Source of the DNA: Tricholoma matsutake | Taxonomy: Eukaryota; Basidiomycota; Agaricomycetes; Agaricales; Tricholomataceae | Reading direction: 5' to 3' | NCBI GenBank assembly: GCA_026075535.2 | Contig: AP026546.1 | Coordinates: forward strand, 6,696,001-6,760,000 | Length of the DNA: 64,000 nucleotides | In this document: positions 12,407-23,700 of the stretch, piece by piece | How positions within the stretch are numbered: the stretch's first letter is position 1 | Layout: each line of letters starts with the position of its first letter | The notes under the pieces: generated by a model | Seen by the model: the letters and a program-made list of their open reading frames with translations, nothing else | Database searches by the model: none | What the model was told of the DNA's origin: nothing | Made by a program: the position numbers and the translations under genes

Positions 12407-13915
12407 ATGGCCCGAGGGGGGCCAGAGCGACTTAAGCTCCCCATGTACGCCTCAGGTTTCCCTGATTCCGCGCCACGACTACGCTCAGCCCACCGTGACG
12501 ACCACCTCAAGGCATCTCCGCCTCCGTCTGCCACTTACAATGGTGAACACGACCCAAGCTATACTCCATATCTACCCCCTCCAACCCCTACATACCGCAC
12601 ACGACCACATCGCTGGCCATTCAACTTTTTCTGGAAACCCCGCCAGCGCACCGTCAGAGCCATCCTCAAATACGGCCTACCATCTGCTCTCCTCGTTCTT
12701 CTTCTCATATTCTATTTTTACGAACCACATATAGAAATTGCGTTCTACTCTCGGGACTGGGTCAACCAAGAGATAGAGCCAATAGAGCCTCTCTCCGGGT
12801 GTTTTGACCCCTTCCGGGTAAGTCCCAAATACAACTTGTCCGAGGCGCTGTATGGACGGAGGCGGACGGAGGTGCAGGCGGGGATGCCTATGCGCCTGGG
12901 GCTAGACTGCTATGACTTTGCCGGGACGATACAGATACACCCAGATGACGAGAGAGACCGGAATAACGGGTGGATCCCCCCCGATGCGCGTATGCAGTTC
13001 CACACGTATTGGCGGGCGGACCTTGCCCCGTTCGGCTCGCGCCAGGAGTGGATGATCAAGTCGTTCTTCGCTACGCAGGACGTGACTGCGTCGCTTCTTA
13101 TCTTGTGGTCCAACGGCGACCTCAGCGAAAATGAGATTCTTAAGCGTTACCTGGCTCAGTACCCTGACGCCTTTGCGCTGCGGGTGGTGGATGTAATCAC
13201 ACTGGCGCGGGAGACGGCGCTGGATGGGAGTGAAATGCTCCAGATGAAGGACGCGAAGGCGTGGATTGACGGAGACTTAATCAGGTTGTTGCTGCTGTGG
13301 ACTTATGGAGGCGTATGGGTGGATATGGACTCGCTCTTGACTAGGGACCTTACACCTCTCCTGGAACACGAATTTGTCACCCAATGGGATTGTTATGGTG
13401 CGATGCCTTATGTTAATTCCTTCGGATTCTTACTGACTGTCATAAATATAGACAAAATATATCAGCCGCTGAACGGCGCCCTAATGCGATTTAGACAACA
13501 CTCGCCCTACCTCTGCGAGGCATTCCACATCATGTCTACCTCCGCTCCCCCGCGGATACATTCCACTGACTGGGGTGCATTACTCTACTTCAAACTTTGG
13601 CGGCGCCTCCTCGCACATGCTGTCCCGCCTTTCAAGATCCTCCCCTTCTGCTTCAGCGATGGGCGTTCGTGCCGGCTGGACAATCGGCTCCCAGACCCGT
13701 TCACACCGGACAACCGCGCGGGCAAATGGACGATGGGCCTCGGTCTTGAGGAGGGTGGCGGCCTGGACGACGTGTTGGGCAAGGTGTTTAGTGTGCACCT
13801 CCATAATCAGTGGGAGAAGAGCTTTCCGCGGGGTGGGTGGGTGGATAGGCTGTTGTTAAGGCGGTATGACCAAAAGCTAGGCAATATGGTATTGAGGAGG
13901 GAATCCGGAGAATGA
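12407..13915 (+). CDS. Type II membrane glycosyltransferase with DXD motif (GT32-like)
   Basis: A single-exon gene of 502 codons. After a Pro-rich cytosolic tail comes one membrane anchor at about residues 86-106 (AILKYGLPSALLVLLLIFYF). The lumenal catalytic part includes FHTYWRADL, LLILWSNGDLSENEIL and the nucleotide-sugar-binding DXD motif in GGVWVDMDSLL (Asp306 and Asp308). DXD glycosyltransferases of the Och1/GT32 type use this motif with a divalent metal to transfer a hexose, often mannose or galactose, in the Golgi. The anchor and DXD motif suggest the same site here. Donor and acceptor cannot be read from sequence. The absence of introns is unusual among its neighbours. Confidence 0.8.
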   Translation: MARGGPERLKLPMYASGFPDSAPRLRSAHRDDHLKASPPPSATYNGEHDPSYTPYLPPPTPTYRTRPHRWPFNFFWKPRQRTVRAILKYGLPSALLVLLLIFYFYEPHIEIAFYSRDWVNQEIEPIEPLSGCFDPFRVSPKYNLSEALYGRRRTEVQAGMPMRLGLDCYDFAGTIQIHPDDERDRNNGWIPPDARMQFHTYWRADLAPFGSRQEWMIKSFFATQDVTASLLILWSNGDLSENEILKRYLAQYPDAFALRVVDVITLARETALDGSEMLQMKDAKAWIDGDLIRLLLLWTYGGVWVDMDSLLTRDLTPLLEHEFVTQWDCYGAMPYVNSFGFLLTVINIDKIYQPLNGALMRFRQHSPYLCEAFHIMSTSAPPRIHSTDWGALLYFKLWRRLLAHAVPPFKILPFCFSDGRSCRLDNRLPDPFTPDNRAGKWTMGLGLEEGGGLDDVLGKVFSVHLHNQWEKSFPRGGWVDRLLLRRYDQKLGNMVLRRESGE

Positions 13916-14832
13916 ATGGGGCAGACGAGTAATGGATTTAGTGGATGGTGTGGCCGAAGACGATTTAATATGTTCGTTTAATGGGAACATCTCACCCCTG
14001 CTTAATCGTACTTGCTTTCACATTTTTCCGCACGCTTTGAGACATTCCTCGTTCACTGATCATTTCTTTTTACTAGTATATGCTTATCGAGTGGGTGAGT
14101 GGTCCCTTTGTTCCCTTAACTTCAGGCACCAAAAAATGTTCTGACAGAATCGCAAGGTTGTAAATATAATATAGAGACAGCCCGGCTATTAGCTTTCACT
14201 TCTCAAGTGGCACACATATGGTATATCTTGGCAAAAGCGCAGTATAACACTTGTGCCTTAGTGTGTACCGTCATCCAAGCCCTCGAGACTGAGACAGTCG
14301 AGCAATCCTGGGATGCTGACAGTCTCCTCATGATCCAGGCAATATTTTTAAAAGCCAAGACCCAGGTATTAATAACACCTCCATTCTTACTGCTATAACC
14401 GTATAACCGTCTATCATCGATTTTTTAGAATAAGGACCGTCGGATCATCCCTATACATGCCCCCATGATTTTTCTCGCTATATCGGGCTGTCAGTTTACC
14501 ATCGAAACAACTGCTTCATTCAAGATGCTTGCGCAGTACGTTTAGCTATATCTTCCCGCTGCGGACCTGAATTATCACAGGTTATTAAATATTGGCCACT
14601 GTGCTCTGTCAACCATAGATAGCCCTGCGGAGTGTAAGAAGCGTACGTCTGATTCAAGTATAATTGATTTGATGCTAGGGCTGCTTGATGGCGGGAAAAG
14701 GCATTGAGCTTACTGGCAACGTCACTGAATGGCAGCGCAGTCCTGAACACCTCCGTTCTCTACGCACGGCAGCTGCAAAGCACTCCCACTTCCTTATAAG
14801 CATCCTCGTTTTCACCAAAAAGCATTCAAGTA
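13916..14832. other. Intergenic before the sedolisin gene
   Basis: About 0.9 kb without a recognised gene. A 76-codon minus-strand frame at 14520-14750 contains the protein-like phrase GYLWLTEHSGQYLITC, but I know no family for it and it has no splice partners. The rest reads as downstream and promoter sequence. Confidence 0.45.
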
Positions 14833-17374
14833 ATGCATCTATTCGTTCTGCTGTCCACCCTCCTTCTAGCGTCCCTCACGCAAGCCATCTCGCTACACAC
14901 ACCCAGAGCCGACCATGTAGTGCACGAACGGCGGATCCAGGATCCGGCGTGGACACGTACACAACGGCTTAAGGGAGATGTTATTCTCCCCCTCCGCATC
15001 GGGCTCAAGCAGCGCAACCTCGAGCTGCTCCCAGACTTCCTCATGTCCGTCTCGGATCCCAGCTCGTCTTCCTTTGGCCAGCACTGGACGCCGGAGAAAG
15101 TGATCGAGATGTTCGCACCTGCATCTGAGGCCGGGGATAGAGTCCACGCGTGGCTTGTAAGCGCAGGATTTGAAGAGAGCCGTTTGAGAAGGAGCGCGAA
15201 TAGGGCATGGTTTGAGGTAAGGGACGCTACAGCTGGCGAGGTTGAACAGCTTTTGGATGCGAGATATCATGTGTACAAGCGTGAGGAAGGCGGAGAGCAT
15301 GTTGGTGAGCATTTTTCTGCTCGTTTCGTTATATATTGCTAATAAATTGTTCCAGCTGCCGATTCGTATTCCCTTCCACCAAACATTGCTGAAGTCGTGG
15401 ATATCATCATGCCGACTGTCCAACCCCATCTGAAGATCACGAACACAGGTTACCCGTTACCTTTAAGAAAACGTGCGGACGTCGGCAGCGTGGTAGGGCC
15501 TATCGGCTGCGACATAGCAACCACGCCAGATTGCTTGAAAGCTCTCTATAATGTGACATATACCCCCACAGCGACGGATCGGAACACTTTTGGCATTGGT
15601 AAAGCATCTAATTTCAATTTCACTTCGATACACGTTCCTGATATGCGGTCTTTCCAGTAAGCTACTATAGCAACACATATCTTCAGTCGGACCTCGATAC
15701 CTTCTTTCGAAACTTCTCTCCCGCACTAGTGGGAAAGTCGCCTCAACTAGTTTCCATTGACGGTGGTCAGGAGTCCCCTGGCTATCACTCACCTGATGTG
15801 GTGCTCATAATGATACTGCAGGAAGCATCACACTTGATGCGACGTCATCCGTCGACGAAACCGGCTACATACTGCAATATGCCATGACACTAGTGCAACC
15901 ACAGCCGATCTTGCTTCTTCAAGTCGGAGGTCAGCAGACCGGTGAGTCTAGCTTTCCTCATCCGATACCGCTGCAGCCTCTGATTCCCGTCAGGTCCCAT
16001 CATTTCGTTCAACGAGTGGCTTGATGCCGTTGACGGCTCCTACTGTGCTTCCAATGGTGGGGATGACTTCACCTATGACCCCGAAATACCTAGTCCCTTC
16101 CCAAATGGACAGAAGGAACACACCTGTGGGATCATTCGGCCACCCAATGTCGTTTCAAATTCGCAGGCAGATCACGAGTATCGATTCTCGCAGTTCTATA
16201 TACAACGACAGTGCAATGAGTTTGCCAAACTCGGACTGATGGGTGTGACCGTCATCTATTCAGCGGGTAATACAGGCGTGTCAGGGCCACAGAGTGGTGT
16301 TTGCTTGGACAAGAATGGTATGCTACCTCTCTTCTGAGACGTCAGTCAACTGAGAGTTCTCGAGGCTCTATGAACGCGAACGCTTCATATTTCAACCCCG
16401 CGTGGCCTGCCTCATGCCCGTGGGTCACGGCAGTTGGCGGCACACAAGTCAAAGCCAACACCTCTGTCCTGAGTCCATCCGCAGAGGAAATTTGGAACGA
16501 GGAGATCCTTCCGGGTATCTTTGAATCCGGTGGAGGAGGCTTCAGCAATCGTTTCCCAACACCAGACTACCAGAAGACATCAGTCAAGACATTCCTTGAT
16601 GGGCTCAGGAAAACAGATCCGACCCTCCTCAAGAATTTTAATGTCAGGGGTGTAAGCAATGAATACCAAAAGACCATTTTCAGTTATTCAACTATCTTCT
16701 CAGCGTGCTTTTCCTGATTTAAGTGCAAATTCGTAAATTTCAATTGCCTCGATAACTCTTACCTGCATTGATGGACCTTTCTTTAGCCGTCAGTTCGTAA
16801 GCATAGACAACGGGTCAGTAAGCACAAGCAGTGGCACTTCAGGCGCAGTGCCCACGATTGCTGCTATCATTACTCTGGTTAATGACGCTAGAATAGCTGC
16901 TGGAAAAAAACCAGTTGGTCAGTCTGAAACTTCCATCTCCTGAATAAGAAACTCACATGCACTTCAGGCTTCATCAATCCTATTGTATGTCTGCTTTTAC
17001 TCCTATGTCCGACGATCGCAAATTCTTTGTGTAGATTTATTCCCCTACTTTTGCGAGCGCATTTAACGATATCACCTCTGGAACTAGTCAGGGCTGTCAA
17101 GGGCGTCAGTTTCACCTTCCCTTTCTTTCCGTGCTTCGTTTCGTCTGACGCGTCTTCCAGTACAAGGAGATCGTGCGGGTGGTTTCAAAGCGTATGTCTG
17201 CGTCCCGACGTAAATTCTCACGAGATTGAATTTGTTTCTGTAGCGGAAAGGGCTGGGATCCTGCCGCCGGTGAGTTGGACTCTTTAGTGAAGCAGGCCTA
17301 GCTGATGTTCGAGAACAGGTGTTGGAACTCCTAATTTGGGCCTACTGATTGAGAAGTGGTTGATGTTACCCTAG
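14833..17374 (+). CDS. S53 sedolisin / tripeptidyl-peptidase family protein with altered active-site residues
   Basis: A secreted serine-carboxyl peptidase of family S53. The start gives a signal peptide (MHLFVLLSTLLLASLTQA), then a pro-domain (HWTPEKVIEMFAP). The catalytic domain includes VVGPIGCDIATTPDCLKALY, LGLMGVTVIYSAGNTGVSG, WPASCPWVTAVGGTQV, RAFPDLSAN, SSGTSGAVPTIAAII and the calcium-site region ending GWDPAAGVGTPNLGLLIEKW. About twelve exons join in frame. Two key positions look changed. The family motif E-x-x-x-D before QY reads E-T-G-Y-I, so the catalytic Asp is Ile. The oxyanion-hole Asp of S-x-G-D reads Asn (SAGNTG). The nucleophile Ser and the motif Glu remain. From family knowledge this should impair catalysis, so the product may be a pseudo-peptidase or a decaying duplicate. 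Confidence 0.88.
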
Positions 17375-17488
17375 ATCGTTCCATGTAAATCTGTGGACTT
17401 TCACATTATACTTCCAATGTAGATCAAGAAAATAGCGTAGGGCATATAGTAGCTTGCTCATATAACTTGACGGTATATTAGACACCTT

Positions 17489-18025
17489 TTACAGAGCAGG
17501 CATGCGGCGTACAACTTTTCCCTCGTTGCGTGCATGCACGCTAAGTTTGTCCAGGACTGCAGACTTCGCCCAACGTTCTGGCGGCGCCCTCTTTCCCGTG
17601 GACCAGTAATAGATGTCCCAGTCTGGCTCGTCCAATAACTGTAGGCATCGTTAAAAAAACAAAATCATAACTCTGCACAACTTCCTCACCTTGTCATACT
17701 CTCTCAGCTCCACTTCACTCATCTCTTTCAAATAATCCCTGGCAAAAGTGCTAAGCAGAAGATCACTCTCCAATGTCCCACGTTTCCGAGACTGATATAA
17801 GAGTCTTGCTCGCATTGTATCGACAGATTCATTCGGTCTCATTAGAGGGGTTGGGGGTGGGAGGTCGGGCGATGTAGTAGTTGATTTGAGATGTTCAGGG
17901 GTGTTTGGAAGGAGCCATGGATCAGCTCTAAGGCGGGACGATACATAGAAGAAGCGTTTTGTGCTGGATAGATGATGACTGAATGAGAAGCTACATCGTT
18001 GGATTGCCTGCAGCATTGTGGACAA
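17489..18025 (-). CDS. SDH5: Succinate dehydrogenase assembly factor 2 (SDHAF2/Sdh5)
   Basis: A mitochondrial matrix factor needed to attach FAD covalently to the flavoprotein subunit of succinate dehydrogenase. Two exons encode about 161 residues. An arginine- and serine-rich N-terminus ([20 protein letters not shown]) looks like a mitochondrial targeting sequence. The conserved core follows: [20 protein letters not shown], then [20 protein letters not shown], then across the intron [15 protein letters not shown] and PPERW. These match the Sdh5 family's hallmark RLLYRSRKRG-like and DWDIYYW-like blocks. A second in-frame ATG three codons downstream (MLQ) is an alternative start. It lies tail to tail with the sedolisin gene, about 115 bases apart. 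Confidence 0.92.
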
Positions 18026-20423
18026 CTGAGGTTGGTGCCAAACAAATAACTCTCATTTATGTTACAATAGGTTGCAATAGAGAAATCCGTCTACGCCTAT
18101 AGCTATAGCTAGAGACTAAGGCTAGCTGAGTAGCTACCCTCGACGGATCATCATACAAACACGTTCGTACATAAGTTCGTACATAAGTTCAATTCAATTC
18201 CTTTTCATGCAGTTCCTAGAACTTGCTACTCTTCGCTGATAGTCCTTGGATAGTCCCCAAATATTCTCCCAAACTGAATGCTTGATGTATGCCAGTCAGA
18301 GGATATATGTGCTTTCATTCTCCTCTTCTTGATCTCTCCAACGGCCATCGTACCACGCTCAATGATCAGGTCAAGATCGGGCAATCCGAGTCATGCATAT
18401 GATACACAACCTCAGATTCGTACTTAAGAACAACAAAGAATTCTCATATGCGAGTTCCTGATTTGATTTGCAGCTCACTGTTGGCTCACTGGGCACTTTA
18501 GCAACTTCACTCTCACAGCCCTGGATACATTGCTGCGGTCTACAAGTAAGTTTTCCCCTGAACTTCGTTTTGCAGGGCCCATAATATATGGAGACATAGC
18601 TGCATGGCAGCAAGATAATTAACAATCGATGACAACAATCGATCTCACGCGGAAAAGTTATTTAAAGAAATTATCCTGATCCATCTCGAGTGCTAACCCA
18701 TTTCTAACACTTCAAAAAATCGATAAGACCGAGGTAACTGATGAGTCCTTATCTCGATTGTCACAATCGCAGTGACCAAGTAATTTGGAGTTGACAGTGA
18801 CATGAATCATCGATGGGTCAAGAATTCAAAATCGTCGCGGCTCCTTGATCGATTCCACACGCAACAGTCAAGTACTCGATCAAGGGAGAAGATCTGACGG
18901 TGCTTCGACATCGATATCCAACGTCGAGAAACTGCCGCTCATGTTTTTCAGCTAATGATACACTGGTATCGAAGGAATAATAGTCAAGGAGAGCGCCATA
19001 TGTAAAATCACCGGCCTCGCCGCCTTACTCGTCCCACGGATCTTGTTACCGCCCAGCGGCTGCACCGCAGGCCTATAAAATCCATACTACGAAAATAGTC
19101 TTGTAATGGTGCTGACTGTAGTAGATTGGCGTGCGCCTAATGAGGTGAATTTGGAGGTGAGATGACTTCGCCTCTGTATTTCTTGGGACGGGTCGACACG
19201 TTATGGGCTAAAACGCGTTCGTCTGTTAAATGGTTCTCTGCTTAGTCCGCACGCATCCTAAGGAAGTTGACTGCACTGCTAACAGTGAGGAATAATTCCA
19301 AGCTGTTCTTTCTTCGATTGCCTCCTCTTCAGGCTCACGTAGAACCCACTAAGCACCGCTCCCACCACCGCTCCACCAATCAATGTCGTCTAATGGTCTT
19401 TCAACATCGATCTCAATGCGATATGCGATAGGAACAACATACTTGTCCGATTCCCGGCATTTTGCGATCGGCTAGACGGATGTCAAGAAGATAATCCTGT
19501 GTTTCAGATTTACTATACACACCTGGGAAAGTTTTATTGTCCGCGGCCAAAGCTTACTATCATATCATTGCCAAGGACAAATGTCGTTGCCCATTTCTAT
19601 GGAATCCTTGATTCTGCCAGGTATCAGAATTTTCGTCCCAAGTGTGTATATAATGCCGACGTCAGAATCGGCGGGGGATACTGATATTCAAACTCCGAAC
19701 CGTCACGAAAAAGACCGCCATGTCAGCGACTTCCATATACCCTCATCTCCCCCACATCTTCCAGGGAGAGTCATAAAATAGTCATAGTCAGCAATGTGTG
19801 GCCCAGAGTGTGGGTGGCCATCAATTTTGAAAGATCGTTGTATGCAAGATGTTTTCATAAAACACGAAACACAGTATTTTGAGGACATGTTGGTTTTGCC
19901 TCTATTTTACCTACCTCTTGTAAAAGAAATCTGAGCAGGCAGAAGTCTACACAACATGTAGAAAGGGAATATTAATTTAGGGAGGTCTCAAAAAATATTT
20001 TCCATATCTGGTCGTTTTTCATAACTGGGCCCATGATAGTAGTGCGGGAGAAAAAGTCAAGGACCAAGGTATTTGCCATGTTCTGGACTGAAACATCTTT
20101 TGACGGTCTATGATCTATATTGGGAAACCGAATACTCATATGAGGCAATGGATGGCACCTTGGGGCCTTAGTTTCGAAGACTTCGATGAGAGGCAATGGA
20201 AATTATATCACCATAACTTGGTTTACTGACGCACTGATATTGATGGTGGAAATAATAACGACGTTCCCTGCAGAGGAAACGGGTCAACTCCTTTTTTAAG
20301 GTCTCCGATACTACACGAGCCCCAGATCTACTGGACTTGAAGTTGACCTGAGTTCAAACGCCAGGAAGAGCGAGTAGTGAACCATCTGCTGGTTCATTCA
20401 GTGTGGTCGGTGCACCTTGAATA
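18026..20423. other. Gene-poor region, left part
   Basis: About 2.4 kb with no recognised gene. A short direct repeat (TTCGTACATAAG twice) sits near 18175-18193. Frames such as 18371-18625 minus and 19499-19781 plus carry no family features. I see no RNA gene here. Confidence 0.5.
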
Positions 20424-20714
20424 CTAGTAGGGCACTACGGTGGGCTTATGGATTCGAATCTGCAGTGTAGCTGTCTTGAGTTGGACCTTCTTGCGATCGC
20501 TTTTGTGCTTAAGAGGAAGAAGAGACGGTGAATAATTCGAAGAATCAGCCCGGTCGAGGCAGCACAAAGGGAAGGAGAAACGTGACTCACACTGTAACTT
20601 GTACTCGTCAAGCGCAGTTCTCCTCTTTTCCTTGATGCTTTGCTTTGCCGCATAAACGGATGCTGCGGTTACTAACAATGCTCCAGCCAACACGGCGCCC
20701 TGAATGCAATGCAT
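20424..20714 (-). CDS. Small single-pass membrane protein (hypothetical)
   Basis: The frame starts MHCIQGAVLAGALLVTAASV, a hydrophobic segment that could be a membrane anchor. It continues YAAKQSIKEKRRTALDEYK, a basic amphipathic stretch. This layout resembles small fungal mitochondrial inner-membrane or ER proteins. The frame is open to 20424. A GTGAGT donor near 20590 and an AAAG acceptor near 20500 suggest that the middle is an intron, in which case the product is about 60 residues. I do not recognise the family. It stands alone in a gene-poor stretch, which lowers confidence, but the N-terminal 40 residues look genuinely coding. Confidence 0.45.
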   Translation of the reverse strand: MHCIQGAVLAGALLVTAASVYAAKQSIKEKRRTALDEYKLQCESRFSFPLCCLDRADSSNYSPSLLPLKHKSDRKKVQLKTATLQIRIHKPTVVPY

Positions 20715-23700
20715 GAGGAGAGTTTCAGCGAAACGGCGTTTGATTCCGTTTCAGAAATGAAGCTTGCCAGTCGTTTAGGTGTGTTTAGCTTGAGGTCCAG
20801 TGACATCGATGGTTGATTGTGACTACTGCTTCTAACTGTATACTGCCGAACTTTCAAGTTTTGTGGTGGAAAACACCGAATAGAGTATTTGTTGTTGTTT
20901 ATTTGATTCTTTACTGAGTACTCGTGACAGATGCGCTTGTTTCTCGCATCATATCGGCAGATATACATGTCCCGCTCTAATATTTTCCCGGGATTCAAAA
21001 CTTGCGCTCGACCGCCGTTCCCCGACTCTGGGACATCCAATCACTCGCCGCCAATCAGTCCGAAGAAGCTCGGATCGAGTTCGGAAGATTTCTGGCTGAA
21101 GACCTGAATCAGCTGTTATGCAGCGACCGGGACCCGTATGTAGAGCCTGAGGACGAACCCCAGATCTGGGCATACCACGTAATAAGAACCTGTTCCTGCC
21201 TCTGACCATGAAGTTGACTGGGATGTTCGTTCTAAAATTAGGTTATAGTCGTAGAGCTTTTCGCTATCGGTCGCCGTGGTCAATAGTCTCATCATCTTCT
21301 CGAAGGTCTTCCTTCGCTGACAGCCTACCTTACTGTCAAACCTCCGTTATACATTTCCATGGCCCTATTTGTTACTCATCAATCTAACTGCCGTTCAGCC
21401 TACCTCTTGCCTTCCTATACATGAACACAATGGTATCCAATCTCGAACGGTTCGGAAATTGATCCCCTGGTTCTTTCTGTAGTTGCAGGCCCTTGGATAG
21501 CACTTCCACCGTGGAAACCTCTGGAAATCTTCCAAAGGAGCACCGATTCGGACTTTCCTTCGAATTCCTTTCATCCACAAGAGGAACACGTACAACTTCT
21601 TAACTGAATCCAATGTAGCTATCTTCTCGTGTTCAGGAGTTCCATAACGGTCATATTTTTGTTTTCAGCATTTCAGTGTGTCTTAGTCAGCCGCGCTGGA
21701 GATGGCAGCACCATATTGTGTCACGATTTGTTTTTCAATGCGGCACGAAAACCAAGGAACGGATGACTTCGTTGATATGCATGACGTCGTCGTCTCGGTA
21801 ACCGTTGTATCGGTGAACAACTGCCATATCAGTGGATTGTTACACGATCGAGATTGACACGGTTCGGCAAGGAGCTCTTGCACTCCTCCTGCTCCCCCAC
21901 CGAATTGTCTTTGTTCCTTTCGTTGCTGCGACCACGCCGTACACACGTTGCATCGGACATAATCCAAACCGTAACAAATGAGTCACGGTGCAACGATATA
22001 TTGCTTTCATAAGCACCTCGTGCCAAGCCGGTTTAATTTTCACTAGTGGCAGGCTATCGAACTCATTGCCTCGTTCATGATTGATCGCACAAGATCGCAT
22101 GTACTGGGGAAAAACCCACTGTGGTTGTCGTGGCGCCGATAGGAAAGGATCCGATCACGTTCAAGATCTGGAGTCGGTCACACAAAGAAGTCACTTTGGG
22201 TATGTCATTATTACGAAGGGCTGTGCAAAGTCAGTCTGTCATCCAAGTATATAATCCCTTCCTCCCTCAGGTGCCTTTCCACATCTCCCCGCGCTCCTCA
22301 TTGGAAGACTCCACTCATATTGTCAGCACTCCACATCGACAGAATGCCCTGCGCAGTGGTCAGTAATGCGACGCGAGTCTGGGAATTAAATGTGCACTGG
22401 ACAATTTACAGCCAGTGTGGTGTCTGGAATGCCAAAGGTCGAGGAGTCGACATTTGGGAATGTATTCGAGATCGTGAGTATTTGACCCTATTTATCGAGC
22501 CTTGACAAAGCTGATAGTATTTTTTCTTTGTAGATGATTCTACACCCGGTACAGAGGTTCACCATTCACCCTTTCAGATATGCATGGTCATCTGACTCTA
22601 TGTAACCTAGCCACCCAACGCGATCTACTGGAGATATATTACTCGCAGATAGATGACTCGAAAGCAGCATATCCTGGTCGCCGTCGCAACCATCACTCCA
22701 TACCTCCATACCTCCTCGATCAATACTCATCCATCCTGACACTATTTATGGCACTTCGACTTACCGATGGCGTCGAACCCACCCCTGCGCGATCATTCTT
22801 CTTGGCCCTGCCAACGAACGAAACCTTCATACGCCACAGAACCAATCGCTCGCCGGCGTTACCGAGTACGCGTCTATACGGATTTCGGATGCTCCGCGAG
22901 GCGCCATTTTTGAGTCTGCTGTGAAGACCCTCGATATTGATTATCTTTCGCTCACATACACGGTATCTCTAACTTGGTCCAATTTTATTACATTTCGGGG
23001 GACGTATGGGTTTTTTTTTTTTTGGTTTTACTGAGTGATTCTATATAGACTAGTTATACGTATACATATGTTACATCCCACACTTATTCATTTTCATTGC
23101 CTCTGCGAGGTGATGATGGTTGCGTGACGTCATTATAGGCAATGGCAATAGTAACTACGTCATAAACATGCTTCCAGTTCTTCAAGTGCATGATGGCCCT
23201 GGACCCATAGCACATGTATGTTGTATGTGTAATTTAAACGTGGCAAACGGTTTGTTGCCACGTGCCTGTTTTTCTAACTCGATCCAATCCTATCAAGCGC
23301 GCGAAGCTGAGGGTCTCCAGGTAATATTACATAATAGGTTGCCTTGACTGTTGGAATTCAAAAACCCGAAACAAACATATGATTATTAGTATACGGGCCC
23401 GGCGGCCAGAAGCTTAATCTGCCTCATACATAATATAAGGTTGTGTCGTTTGTTTTAATAAACATAGCGACATTTACGGATGAACTCGTAGTTGCCTCAG
23501 TCGAACGATATAGAATTACTACATCTTCAGACTAGGCCCTCGAAGATATGTAATTTTGCAAGCCACGCGGCGGAAACTACTTGTTTGCCTTTTCCAACGT
23601 CAAAGAGATTACGCGGCGTTGATATTCAAATTTAAAAAAAGAAGAAAACCTTGCGCCGCACGCAATTACACTGGCAGGGTATGATATTAATAACGGTCGA

